Positions 1 to 8,738 of a DNA stretch of 58,932 nucleotides are shown here, piece by piece. The position numbers were made by a program, and so were the translations under genes. Origin of the DNA: Burkholderia latens (GTDB taxonomy: Bacteria; Pseudomonadota; Gammaproteobacteria; Burkholderiales; Burkholderiaceae); assembly GCF_902499045.1 (NCBI RefSeq), contig NZ_CABVPL010000049.1, positions 1-58,932 on the forward strand, given 5' to 3'. Each line of letters opens with the position of its first letter. The stretch's first letter is position 1. The notes beneath the pieces are model-generated. The model did no database searches and was not told where the DNA came from. It was given only the letters and a program-made list of their open reading frames with translations.

Positions 1-169
1 CGTCGCGCGGCGCGAACAGCTCGCGCGGCGCGCGCCACACGAGCGCGTAGTCGGCGGCGGCCGTGTCGCCCGGCTCCCACGCGCGCAGCTCGGCCTCGGG
101 CAGCGCGTGCGCGATCGCGTCGCGCCATGCGGCGGCGTGCTGCTGCGGCGAGTAGAACAGGATCTTCAT
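1..169 (-). CDS. ghrA: Glyoxylate/hydroxypyruvate reductase A, N-terminal part (cut by window edge)
   Basis: This is the first 56 codons of a minus-strand gene that runs off the left edge. The protein opens MKILFYSPQQHAAAWRDAI and continues with ELRAWEPGD and ADYALVWRAP. From memory this matches the start of GhrA-type D-2-hydroxyacid dehydrogenases, which reduce glyoxylate and hydroxypyruvate with NAD(P)H in the cytoplasm. The NAD-binding and catalytic residues lie outside the window, so the call rests on the N-terminal signature only. The ATG sits 4 bp after the stop of the VOC gene upstream, so the two are probably co-transcribed. Confidence 0.75.
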   Translation of the reverse strand, partial: MKILFYSPQQHAAAWRDAIAHALPEAELRAWEPGDTAAADYALVWRAPRELFAPRD

Positions 170-173
170 GCGC

Positions 174-611
174 TTATTTCGCGAACAGCTGGCCGATGTC
201 GGCGAACGCCTTGAACTCGAGCGCGTTGCCGCACGGATCGAGGAAGAACATCGTCGCCTGTTCGCCGACCTCGCCCTTGAAGCGGATGTGCGGCTCGATC
301 ACGAAGCGCGTGTGCGCGGCCTTCAGCTTGTCGGCGAGCGCATGCCATTCGTCCATCGACAGCACGACGCCGAAATGGCGCACCGGCACGTCGTCGCCGT
401 CGACCGGGTTCACCGCGCTCTTGCCGGTTTCGTCCGGCGCGAGATGCGCGACGAGCTGGTGGCCGAAGAAGTCGAAGTCGACCCAGTGATCGGAGCTGCG
501 GCCCTCGGCGCAGCCGAGCAGGCCGCCGTAGAACGCGCGCGCATCGGCGAGGCTCGACACGGGGAAGGCGAGATGGAACGGGCGCAGCGCGCCGGCGGGC
601 GTAGCGGACAT
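174..611 (-). CDS. VOC (glyoxalase/bleomycin-resistance) family protein
   Basis: A 145-residue protein with a single vicinal-oxygen-chelate fold. The pattern is that of the family: FHLAFPV near residue 12, VRHFGV near residue 79, and a C-terminal [10 protein letters not shown]. The two histidines and the late glutamate are plausible metal ligands. I chose the ATG at 611 because an AGGAGA ribosome site lies just upstream and homology to the family begins there; the longer open frame above it is low-complexity. The substrate cannot be told from sequence. The next gene, ghrA, follows after 4 bp, which suggests an operon for small oxo- or hydroxy-acid metabolism. Confidence 0.8.
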   Translation of the reverse strand: MSATPAGALRPFHLAFPVSSLADARAFYGGLLGCAEGRSSDHWVDFDFFGHQLVAHLAPDETGKSAVNPVDGDDVPVRHFGVVLSMDEWHALADKLKAAHTRFVIEPHIRFKGEVGEQATMFFLDPCGNALEFKAFADIGQLFAK

Positions 612-1002
612 CGGGCGTCTCCTGTCGATCGGAACCGGCGCGGCAGCGCGGGTCGTTCCGATGCATGGCAAGCGGGAAGCCCACATTCTACGGTTTCGCG
701 GCGCGTTGCGCCGCCGGGCGGCGGTGGGCGCGGGCGGCGGGGGCGGCGCGGGCGGCTTCGACGGAGCGGGCGGAGCAGACGGAGAGGAGGGGCGGACAAC
801 GCGGACAACGCAGACAACGCAGACAGCCCAGACAGCCCAGACAGCCCAGAGAGCGCGAGCGGCCGTCCGTCGGTGGCGGCGCCGGTGGCCGCCACCCCGG
901 CCGTCCGTCGCAAAAAGCAAAGCACAAAATATTGGTTCAGCCGCCGCGCACTGTGCGCCACAATCGAAGCTCGTCTCCAAGCAACAGCAAGCGAGGGCAA
1001 TC
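612..1002. other. Intergenic region with a 9-bp tandem repeat
   Basis: A divergent intergenic region of about 390 bp between the VOC gene and the RBBP9-type hydrolase. No coding sequence is convincing here. It holds a purine-rich, compositionally biased stretch and a 9-bp tandem repeat, listed separately. Promoters for both flanking genes should lie here, but I could not assign clear -35/-10 pairs. Confidence 0.6.
795..848. repeat. Six-unit 9-bp tandem repeat (minisatellite)
   Basis: Six adjacent 9-bp units lie in the divergent spacer. The first three are GACAACGCG, GACAACGCA and GACAACGCA. The next three are all GACAGCCCA, and a decayed unit follows. Exact adjacent copies suggest slippage-type expansion. 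The tract is upstream of both flanking genes and outside any credible reading frame. Confidence 0.85.
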
Positions 1003-1626
1003 ATGCGCGCATGCAGCAAATCGGCGTGGCCGCCGCGGCTCGTGACCGTTCCGGGCCTGCACGGCAGCGAAGGCGCTCACTGGCAGACCTGGCTCGAGCG
1101 GCAGTTCCCGCGTTCGCTGCGCGTCGAACAGGCCGACTGGGACGCGCCCGATCTCGCGCGCTGGGCGCAGTCCGTGCGCGCGCTGCTCGAGCGCGAGCGC
1201 GGTCCGTTCGTGCTGGCCGCGCATAGCTTCGGCTGCCTTGCGGCCGCGCACGCGCTCGCGCAATGGCCGCAGGTCGCCGACGTCGCGGGCGTGCTGCTCG
1301 TCGCGCCGGCCAGCCCGAAGAAATTCACGTTCGCCGGCCCGTTCGACGCGCGCCGGCTCGCGGCGCCGTCGATCGTGATCGGCAGCGAAACCGATCCGTG
1401 GATGCCGCTCGCCGACGCGCGCACGCTCGCGCAGCGGCTCGGCAGCGCGTTCGTGAACCTGGGCGACGCCGGGCACATCAACACCGCGGCCGGCTTCGGG
1501 CCGTGGCCGCGCGCGAAGTACTTCATCGACACGCTGGTGCATTGCGCGGCGCCGCTGCGCTTTCGCGACACGGACGACGGCTTCGACGCCGCGCTCGTCG
1601 ATCGCGCGCTCGCGCACGCGATCTAA
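1003..1626 (+). CDS. RBBP9/YdeN-family alpha/beta serine hydrolase
   Basis: A 207-residue alpha/beta hydrolase. It shows the compact RBBP9/YdeN pattern: [15 protein letters not shown] at residues 14-28, a nucleophile elbow AAHSFGC with the serine near 75, the acidic ETDPWMP segment, and the late histidine in DAGHIN. The catalytic triad therefore looks complete. No signal peptide is visible, so the enzyme is likely cytoplasmic. The ATG at 1003 was preferred to the longer open frame because it follows a purine-rich GAGGG and the upstream extension is low-complexity. The natural substrate of these small hydrolases is mostly unknown. The gene converges on the phospholipase gene with a 62-bp spacer. 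Confidence 0.85.
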   Translation: MRACSKSAWPPRLVTVPGLHGSEGAHWQTWLERQFPRSLRVEQADWDAPDLARWAQSVRALLERERGPFVLAAHSFGCLAAAHALAQWPQVADVAGVLLVAPASPKKFTFAGPFDARRLAAPSIVIGSETDPWMPLADARTLAQRLGSAFVNLGDAGHINTAAGFGPWPRAKYFIDTLVHCAAPLRFRDTDDGFDAALVDRALAHAI

Positions 1627-1688
1627 TCTTCCACGCGCCGCGCCGCGCCGCGCCGTGCGGCCCTTGCCGCTGCCGCGCGCCGCCGCGC

Positions 1689-3809
1689 TTACGACGCAGA
1701 CACCGGCCGCACCGCGGCCGGATCCGAGTAGCTCGGCCGGCCGTTCTCGACGTGACCCGCGAAGCGGCGCGAGAACGTGCCGTTCGCGCCGTCGCTCACC
1801 GTCACGTCATACCAGTGGTGGCTCGACGCGAGCGCCCATTGCTCGACGCGCTCGTCGCCGCCGTGCAGCGTGATCTGCCGTGACGGCGCGCCGTATGCGT
1901 TGTCGGTCAGCGTCAACGTGACGTGGCCGCTGCCGTGGTTGCGCAGTTTCAGATATAGGTTGCCGTTCGCGATGTCGTAGCCGGCCTTCACTTCCGGCTG
2001 CGCCTGGTTGCGGCGGCGCGCGGTCGCGGCCGACACGTTGCCCGCGAACATCCGCACGAACCCGTTCGGCCCGTACACCGAGAACGCGTACACGCCGTTC
2101 GTCTCCGTCAGGTCGAAGTCCGCATGCAACACGCGCCGCGCGCCGACCGTGTAGCGCCACGGGCCGTCGGTGCGGTTCGTCGCATACACGTGGAAGTGCG
2201 CGCCCTGATTGCCGCGGTTCGCGAACTCGATGCGCAGCGTGTTGCCGCCGTAGATGCTCGCGTTCACGTGGAGTTCGTACGGCAGCGCGCGTGCGGGCCG
2301 CACGCCGGGCTCCTGCGGATCGATCGGCGACGGCGTCGCGGGCACCGTGGGCGCCGGCTGCGACGTGCACTGCTGGTCCGCGATCGAGCGGTACTGGCTC
2401 GTATCGGGCAGCGCGGGGAACGTCGCATCGGACGAGCGGAAGTCGAACGCGGCGGTGAGGTCGCCGCACACGGTCCGGCGCCACGGCGTGATGTTCGGCT
2501 CGTCGACGCCGAAGCGCTCGCCGATGAAGCGGATCACCGACGTATGGTCGAACACCTGCGAACACACGAAGCCGCCCTTCGACCACGGCGACACGACGGT
2601 CATCGGCACGCGCGGCCCGAGGCCGTACGGCAGCCCGTCGGCGGTGTAGCTGCCGCCGCGGCCGGGGTTCACGACCGTATGCAGCTCGCCGTCGGTCGTC
2701 ACGGTCGATGCGCCCTGCGCGGCCGACGTCGGCGGCTGCGGCGGCACGACGTGATCGAAGAAGCCGTCGTTCTCGTCGTACATGATGAACAGCACCGTCT
2801 TCGCCCACACGTCGGGGTTCGACGTCAGCGCGTCGAGAATCTGCGACGTGTAGTTCGCGCCGTACGCGGGCGTGTATTTCGGATGCTCGGAGAACGCGGC
2901 CGGCGGCAGCAGCCACGACACCTGCGGCAGCCGGTCGTTGATCACGTCGTCCTTCAGGTTGTCGAGCGTGCGCACCGTCTGCGCGCGCTGGTACAGCGAC
3001 GAGCCCGGCTTCGCGTCGATGAAGTTCGTGAAGTTCTGCAGGATGTTCGTGCCGTAGTTGCCGTTGTACGGATCGGCCCACGTGAGCCCCTGCTGGTAGA
3101 TCTGCCACGACACGCCGTGCGCGTCCAGCCGCTCCGGAAAGGTCGTCCACGACAGCAGCTGGTACGCGGGCGGCAGGTCGCCGTCGACGTAGTCCGCGTT
3201 GTCGAGCAGCGGGCCGCCGAACTTGCCGGTCGGATCGATCGTGCCCGTCATCAGGTACGCGCGGTTCGGGTGCGTCGGCCCCGGCAGCGAGCAGAAGTAG
3301 TGGTCGCACACGGTGAACGCGTCGGCGAGCGCGTAGTGGAACGGAATGTCCTCGCGCACGTGATAGCCCATCGTCATGTCGGTCTTGTTCGCGGGCCACT
3401 GGTCGTAGCGGCCGCCGTCGATCGCCGCGTGCGTTTTCGCCCAGGAATGGTCGAGCGCGCCAACGCACTGCGCGCTGGTCGTCTTCGTGTCGAGCCGGAA
3501 CGGCAGCACCGGCTTCGCCGGATCTTCCTTCGACGGCTGGTACCACACCGGCTTGCCGTTCGGCAGCGGGATCGGGAAGCGGTCGTTGTAGCCGCGCACG
3601 CCGCGCAGGTGTCCGAAGTAATGGTCGAACGAGCGGTTCTCCTGCATGAACACGACGATGTGCTGGACATCGCGGATCGTGCCGGTGCCGCGCGCGGCGG
3701 GAATCGCGAGCGCGCGGCGGATCGACTCGGGGAACGCGTTGAGCGCGACGGCGGCGCCCGCCGACTGCGCGACGGTATGCAGGAAACGGCGGCGGCTGGA
3801 TGACGTCAT
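1689..3809 (-). CDS. plcN: Phosphocholine-specific phospholipase C, Tat-exported
   Basis: A 706-residue member of the acid-phosphatase-superfamily phospholipases C. These hydrolyse phosphatidylcholine-type lipids outside the cytoplasm. The N-terminus has a Tat signal (SSRRRFLHT at residues 4-12). The catalytic region carries ENRSFDHYFG near residue 55, DENDGFFDH near 345 and a later FDHTSVIRFI. Two C-terminal DUF756-like beta domains follow at about 510-700. Burkholderia has several plcN paralogues, so the exact number is not claimed. The start is supported by GAGGTG upstream of the ATG. A small lipoprotein gene lies 59 bp upstream on the same strand and is probably co-transcribed. Confidence 0.9.
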   Translation of the reverse strand: MTSSSRRRFLHTVAQSAGAAVALNAFPESIRRALAIPAARGTGTIRDVQHIVVFMQENRSFDHYFGHLRGVRGYNDRFPIPLPNGKPVWYQPSKEDPAKPVLPFRLDTKTTSAQCVGALDHSWAKTHAAIDGGRYDQWPANKTDMTMGYHVREDIPFHYALADAFTVCDHYFCSLPGPTHPNRAYLMTGTIDPTGKFGGPLLDNADYVDGDLPPAYQLLSWTTFPERLDAHGVSWQIYQQGLTWADPYNGNYGTNILQNFTNFIDAKPGSSLYQRAQTVRTLDNLKDDVINDRLPQVSWLLPPAAFSEHPKYTPAYGANYTSQILDALTSNPDVWAKTVLFIMYDENDGFFDHVVPPQPPTSAAQGASTVTTDGELHTVVNPGRGGSYTADGLPYGLGPRVPMTVVSPWSKGGFVCSQVFDHTSVIRFIGERFGVDEPNITPWRRTVCGDLTAAFDFRSSDATFPALPDTSQYRSIADQQCTSQPAPTVPATPSPIDPQEPGVRPARALPYELHVNASIYGGNTLRIEFANRGNQGAHFHVYATNRTDGPWRYTVGARRVLHADFDLTETNGVYAFSVYGPNGFVRMFAGNVSAATARRRNQAQPEVKAGYDIANGNLYLKLRNHGSGHVTLTLTDNAYGAPSRQITLHGGDERVEQWALASSHHWYDVTVSDGANGTFSRRFAGHVENGRPSYSDPAAVRPVSAS

Positions 3810-3868
3810 GTTATTTCACCTCGGTTCTGCGATCGGGGGGGACGGGGACACGAACAGCAACGGCGGGA

Positions 3869-4153
3869 TCAGTGCGACGGCGCCGCGGCGACGCCGGATG
3901 CGCCCGCGTTCATCGCGGGCTTCGCGTCGTCGTCATCGTCGGGCGGGTAGTGGACGACCGGCGGCGCGAGCGGTGCGGCATCGGACGTGGCGGCGCTCGC
4001 GCCGGCATCGCTGTTGAACGCGCTCGCGGAGCCGGACGATGCGCGCGCCGGTTGCGACGCGTCGGCCGCGTGCGCGTCGTGCGGCGCGTCGTCGCTGCAG
4101 GCGGCGGCGAACACGGTGGCACACAGAACGACGGCGAGGGCAACGCGACGCAT
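3869..4153 (-). CDS. Small predicted lipoprotein upstream of phospholipase C
   Basis: A 94-residue protein of unknown function. It starts MRRVALAVVL and has a lipobox-like AAAC with the lipidated cysteine at residue 19. The rest is low-complexity and rich in Ala, Ser and Asp, with five consecutive aspartates in PPDDDDDAKP. I chose the ATG at 4153, not an upstream one, because the signal peptide begins there and a GGAGAGAA ribosome site precedes it. It is 59 bp upstream of plcN on the same strand. A role in phospholipase secretion or ion binding is only a guess. No domain was recognised. Confidence 0.6.
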   Translation of the reverse strand: MRRVALAVVLCATVFAAACSDDAPHDAHAADASQPARASSGSASAFNSDAGASAATSDAAPLAPPVVHYPPDDDDDAKPAMNAGASGVAAAPSH

Positions 4154-4722
4154 GACTTCTCTCCTGGCAGACGGATGGGGACCGCTTTCGAGTATGCCGG
4201 TGCGATGCGACGTTTCGGTGAATCGTTTGCGACCGGAGCATGATCGCGAACGGCTTTCGCGAAGCTGACCGAACGCTTTCGCGGCGATCCGCGTGCGCGC
4301 ATGGCGGAATTTTCGCAGCCGTTGCAGATGGCGCACGCAGTGGCTCGCTGCGCGTCATGCGGCGGCGCACGGCATCGCGATGCGCGTGTGCCGCCCCGCG
4401 CACGCGCAAGCGCGACGGCAATCGGCAATCGTTGGCCCGCAAGCGGCCGGCGCCACCGAAAAAGCGGGCGTTTTTGCCGCTCCGCCAGTGCGCGGACAGC
4501 CGCGCGACAGCGTGGCGACATGCTGGCGCCAGGAAAGGCGTCGAGCCGCCTGTTCGCAGCCCGTACGCACCCCATATCGATACCGGCGTCGCGCGCGGGC
4601 GAGGCGCCGCTCGGCCGCGGCACCGGAATTGCTCGCTGCGCCGACGCGCGTGTCGCCCCGCGCGGCCAGCCGCGCCGGGGCCGCACATCCGCGTCCATCA
4701 CATCATGGAGCGAGCAGAAGTC
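4154..4722. other. Divergent intergenic region, no gene seen
   Basis: About 570 bp between the lipoprotein/plcN operon and the paoA start. Several open frames cross it, but none has a start, ribosome site or recognisable motif. I take them as high-GC artefacts. It should contain promoters for both sides; no operator is obvious. Confidence 0.6.
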
Positions 4723-5478
4723 ATGTCCACCGATCGACCCGATTCCCCCTCTGCCGAACCCGCGCGCGACGCCGGCCCGCCGACGCCCGCGCGTGGCCAT
4801 TGCGCGGCGCTGCCGGCGGCGCACGACACGCCGTCGAGTGCCGCGCGGCGCCGCTTTCTGCAATCCGCGGCCGCCGCCGCGACGGTCGGCGCCGCGTCGC
4901 ACGTTCATCCGCCGCCCGCGCACGCGGCGTCGGCGCCGGCCGTCCCGCATCGCGATACGGTGCGCGCACAACCGGTTCACCTCGACATCAACGGGCACGC
5001 TTACACGCTGCAGCTCGAACCGCGCGTCACGCTGCTCGACGCGCTGCGCGAATACGCGGGGCTCACCGGCACGAAGAAAGGCTGCGACCGCGGGCAGTGC
5101 GGCGCGTGCACGGTGCTCGTCGACGGGCGGCGCATCAACGCGTGCCTGACGCTCGCGGTGATGCACGAAGGCCAGCGGATCACGACGGTCGAAGGCCTCG
5201 CGCGCGGCGGCGTGCTGAGCCCGGTGCAGCGCGCGTTCGTCGAATACGATGCGTTTCAGTGCGGTTACTGCACGTCCGGCCAGCTCTGCTCCGCGACCGC
5301 GCTGCTCGACGAGTTCGCGGCCGGCGCCGCGAGCGCCGCTACCGCCGACGTGCGGCAGCGCCCCGCGCAACTGTCTGACGATGAAATTCGCGAACGGATG
5401 AGCGGCAATCTGTGCCGCTGCGGCGCGTATCCGAACATCGTCGCCGCCGTGCGCGCCGCGCACGCGGCGCACGGCTAG
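4723..5478 (+). CDS. paoA: Periplasmic aldehyde oxidoreductase, [2Fe-2S] subunit
   Basis: A 251-residue iron-sulfur subunit of a molybdenum aldehyde oxidoreductase (xanthine dehydrogenase family). A Tat motif, ARRRFLQSA, sits at residues 41-49, which would carry the folded complex to the periplasm. The first cluster motif is GCDRGQCGAC plus a later Cys in RINAC. The second is QCGYC with LCRCGAYPN. The family is usually about 210-230 residues, and the extra length is the long N-terminal signal region. The ATG at 4723 was chosen over one 18 bp upstream because a GGAG lies 12 bp before it. paoB follows after 18 bp. Confidence 0.88.
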   Translation: MSTDRPDSPSAEPARDAGPPTPARGHCAALPAAHDTPSSAARRRFLQSAAAAATVGAASHVHPPPAHAASAPAVPHRDTVRAQPVHLDINGHAYTLQLEPRVTLLDALREYAGLTGTKKGCDRGQCGACTVLVDGRRINACLTLAVMHEGQRITTVEGLARGGVLSPVQRAFVEYDAFQCGYCTSGQLCSATALLDEFAAGAASAATADVRQRPAQLSDDEIRERMSGNLCRCGAYPNIVAAVRAAHAAHG

Positions 5479-5496
5479 CCGACGGAGGACACCGCA

Positions 5497-6498
5497 ATGG
5501 ATGCGATTTCCTACGAACGCGCGACCGACGTCGCCGCGGCGGTGCGCGCGGCGCAGCGGCCGGGCGCCGCGTTCATCGGCGGCGGCACGAACCTGCTCGA
5601 CCTGATGAAGGGCGGCGTCGCGCGGCCGGTCGCGCTGATCGACATCACGCGCATCGCCGGGCTCGATGCGGTCGACGCGCTGCCCGGCGGCGGCCTGCGC
5701 GTCGGCGCGCTCGTGCGCAACAGCGACGCGGCCGACCATCCGCGCATCCGCGCCGACTATCCGCTGCTGTCGCAGGCGCTGCTCGCCGGCGCGTCCGCGC
5801 AATTGCGCAACATGGCGACCGTCGGCGGCAACCTGATGCAGCGCACGCGCTGCCCGTACTTCTACGATCCGGCGTTCGCGCAATGCAACAAGCGCGAGCC
5901 GGGCAGCGGCTGCGCGGCGATCGGCGGCCACAACCGGATGCACGCGATACTCGGCGCGAGCGCGCAGTGCGTCGCGGTGAATCCGTCGGACATGAGCGTC
6001 GCGCTCGCGGCGCTCGATGCGACCGTGCAGGTGAGCGGCCCGCGCGGCGCGCGGCAGATTCCGTTCGCGTCGTTTCACCGGCTGCCCGGCGATCGGCCCG
6101 ATCTCGACACGACGCTCGAGCCCGGCGAACTGGTCACTGCGGTCGATCTGCCGCCGCCGCGCTTCGCCGACCATGCGCACTACCTGAAGGTGCGCGACCG
6201 TGCGAGCTACGCGTTCGCGCTGGTATCGGTGGCCGCCGCATTGCGGATGGACGGCGCACGCGTCGCCGAGGCGCGGATCGCGCTCGGCGGCGTCGCGCAC
6301 AAGCCGCTGCGCGCGACGGACGCGGAGCAGCATCTCGCCGGCCAGACGTTGAACGATGCCAGGCTGAATGAAGCGGCCGCACTCGCGCTGCGCGATGCAC
6401 GGCCGCTCGACGGCAACGGCTTCAAGGTCGCGCTCGCGCAGCGCGCGATCGTGCGCGCGGTGACAACCGCTGCCGGAACGACCGGAGGTATCGCATGA
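5497..6498 (+). CDS. paoB: Periplasmic aldehyde oxidoreductase, FAD-binding subunit
   Basis: A 333-residue FAD subunit with the CO-dehydrogenase-flavoprotein pattern: FIGGGTNLLDLMKGG at about 23-37, and NMATVGGNLMQRTRCPYFY near 108. It also has the PaoB-type cysteine insert (RCPYFYDPAFAQCNKREPGS followed by GC), which in E. coli PaoB holds an extra [4Fe-4S] cluster. It passes electrons between the molybdenum subunit and the acceptor. A GGAGG lies upstream of the ATG. Its stop overlaps the paoC start (ATGA), which fits translational coupling. Confidence 0.9.
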   Translation: MDAISYERATDVAAAVRAAQRPGAAFIGGGTNLLDLMKGGVARPVALIDITRIAGLDAVDALPGGGLRVGALVRNSDAADHPRIRADYPLLSQALLAGASAQLRNMATVGGNLMQRTRCPYFYDPAFAQCNKREPGSGCAAIGGHNRMHAILGASAQCVAVNPSDMSVALAALDATVQVSGPRGARQIPFASFHRLPGDRPDLDTTLEPGELVTAVDLPPPRFADHAHYLKVRDRASYAFALVSVAAALRMDGARVAEARIALGGVAHKPLRATDAEQHLAGQTLNDARLNEAAALALRDARPLDGNGFKVALAQRAIVRAVTTAAGTTGGIA

Positions 6499-8720
6499 AC
6501 ACGCTGACCGGACAGCCGCTCGACCGTGTCGACGGCGTACTGAAGGTGACGGGCGGTGCGCATTACGCGGCCGAATTTCCCGATGCGCGGCTCGCGCATG
6601 CGGTGCTCGTCACGAGCACGATCGCATCCGGGCGGATCGAGTCGATCGACACGGCGCGCGCCCGCGCGATGCCCGGCGTGCTGCTCGTGATGACGCACGA
6701 GAACGCGATGCGGCTGCCCAACGGCGGCCGGCCGCCGCTGTCCCCGCCCGCGGGGCGCCGGCTCACGCTGCTGCAGGACGACACGGTGCGCTACAGCAAC
6801 GAGCCCGTCGCGGTCGTCGTCGCCGAGACGCTCGAGCAGGCGACCGCCGCCGCGGATGCCGTGCACGTGCGCTATCGCACGCGCGATGCGGCGCTCGATT
6901 TCGCGCGCGAGAAGCACGGCGCGCGCGTGCCGCCGAAGCAGCAGGGGCGCCCGATGGACACGCAGCGCGGCGACATCGACGCAGGGCTGCGCGAAGGCGC
7001 GGTGCGCGTCGACGCAACGTACACGACGCCGATGCAGCACCACAACCCGATCGAGCCGCACGCGACGATGGCGCGCTGGGACGGCCCGACGCTCACGCTG
7101 CACGACGCGACGCAGGGCGTGTCGGGCGCGAGCACGGCCGTGGCCGCGGTGTTCGGCATTGCGCCGGAGCACGTGCGCGTGATTTCGCCGTTTCTCGGCG
7201 GCGGCTTCGGCTGCAAGGGCTCGTCGTGGTCGCACGTGGCGCTGTGCGCGATGGCCGCGAAGCAGGTCGGCCGGCCGGTGCGGCTCGCGCTCACGCGGCC
7301 GCAGATGTTCGGCCCGGTCGGCGGCCGGCCGTTCACCGAGCAGCGCGTCGTGCTGGCCGCGCGCCGCGACGGCACGCTGACCGCGATGCGCCACGACTCG
7401 ATCGTCACCACGTCGACGTTCGAGGACTGGACGGAGATGTGCGGCATGCCGTCGCGGATCATGTATGCGGTGCCGAACCACGCGACCACGCACCGGATCG
7501 TGTCGTTGAACGTCGGCACGCCGACGTTCATGCGCGCGCCCGGCGAGGCGACCGGCTCGTTCGCGCTCGAATCGGCGATGGACGAGCTCGCGTGGCAGCT
7601 CGGGATGGACCCGGTCGCGCTGCGGCTCGCGAATTACGCGCAGGTGGATCCGCAGGACGGCAAGCCGTGGTCGAGCAACGAGCTGCGCGAGTGTTACCGC
7701 GCGGGCGCGCAGCGCTTCGGCTGGTCGCGCCGCACCGGCGCGCCGCGCACGATGCGCGACGGCGGCACGCTGATCGGCCTCGGGATGGCTGCTGCGACCT
7801 ACCCGGCGAACCGCAGCGAGGCATCGGCGCGGGCGCGCATCCTGCCGGACGGCACGGCGGAAGTCGCGTCGGGCACGCAGGACATCGGCACCGGCACCTA
7901 CACGGTGATGACGCAGGTCGCGGCCGACGCACTCGGCTTCGCGCCGCGGAACGTACGTTTTTCGCTCGGCGATTCGAGCCTGCCGCGCGCGCCGGTATCG
8001 GGCGGCTCGCAGTCGGCCGCGAGCGTGGCGCCGGCCGTGCGCGAGGCCGCGCTGCACGCGCGCGCGAAGCTGATCGCGCTGGCGATCGCCGATGCCGGCT
8101 CGCCGCTGCACGGCGCCGCGGCCGACGACGTGACGATCGACGACGGCTGGGTCGTGCATCGCGGCGATCCGGCGCGGCGCGATCCGGCCGCCGCGGTGAT
8201 CGCGCGTGCGGGTGGCCAGCCGATCGACGCGCAGGCGACGTCGAAGCCCGGCGACGAGAAGTCGCGCTATGCGTCGCATTCGTTCGGTGCGGTGTTCGCG
8301 GAAGTGCACGTGGACGCCGAGCTCGGCACGATCCGCGTGCCGCGTATCGTCGGCGTGTACAGCGTCGGCCGCCTGCTCAACGCGAAGACCGCGCGCAGCC
8401 AGCTGATCGGCGGGATGGTGTGGGGGCTCGGCACCGCGCTGGAGGAGGGCTCGCATCTCGACGTGCGGCACGGCCGCTTCACGAACGCGAACCTTGCCGA
8501 ATATCACGTGCCGGTGAATGCGGATATCGGCGAACTCGACGTGAGCTTCGTCGACGAAAGCGACACGCATTTCAATCCGCTCGGCATCCGCGGAATCGGC
8601 GAGATCGGGATCACCGGCGTGCCGGCCGCGATCGCCAACGCGGTTTATCACGCGACCGGCGTGCGTGTGCGTGATCTGCCGATCACGCTCGACAAGGTGG
8701 CGATGCCGGCGCGCGCATGA
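6495..8720 (+). CDS. paoC: Periplasmic aldehyde oxidoreductase, molybdenum-binding subunit
   Basis: A 741-residue catalytic subunit that oxidises aldehydes to acids at a molybdenum-cytosine-dinucleotide centre. Family motifs include FLGGGFGCKGS near residue 234, a typical ESAMDELAWQLGMDPV segment near 356, and GIRGIGEIGITG near 700, which carries the expected catalytic glutamate. Length matches E. coli PaoC (about 730). Oddly, no paoD-type cofactor-insertion gene follows; the next gene is a convergent LysR gene 18 bp away. That chaperone must be elsewhere or replaced. Confidence 0.9.
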   Translation: MNTLTGQPLDRVDGVLKVTGGAHYAAEFPDARLAHAVLVTSTIASGRIESIDTARARAMPGVLLVMTHENAMRLPNGGRPPLSPPAGRRLTLLQDDTVRYSNEPVAVVVAETLEQATAAADAVHVRYRTRDAALDFAREKHGARVPPKQQGRPMDTQRGDIDAGLREGAVRVDATYTTPMQHHNPIEPHATMARWDGPTLTLHDATQGVSGASTAVAAVFGIAPEHVRVISPFLGGGFGCKGSSWSHVALCAMAAKQVGRPVRLALTRPQMFGPVGGRPFTEQRVVLAARRDGTLTAMRHDSIVTTSTFEDWTEMCGMPSRIMYAVPNHATTHRIVSLNVGTPTFMRAPGEATGSFALESAMDELAWQLGMDPVALRLANYAQVDPQDGKPWSSNELRECYRAGAQRFGWSRRTGAPRTMRDGGTLIGLGMAAATYPANRSEASARARILPDGTAEVASGTQDIGTGTYTVMTQVAADALGFAPRNVRFSLGDSSLPRAPVSGGSQSAASVAPAVREAALHARAKLIALAIADAGSPLHGAAADDVTIDDGWVVHRGDPARRDPAAAVIARAGGQPIDAQATSKPGDEKSRYASHSFGAVFAEVHVDAELGTIRVPRIVGVYSVGRLLNAKTARSQLIGGMVWGLGTALEEGSHLDVRHGRFTNANLAEYHVPVNADIGELDVSFVDESDTHFNPLGIRGIGEIGITGVPAAIANAVYHATGVRVRDLPITLDKVAMPARA

Positions 8721-8738
8721 GCGCGTCGGCGGCCGGCG

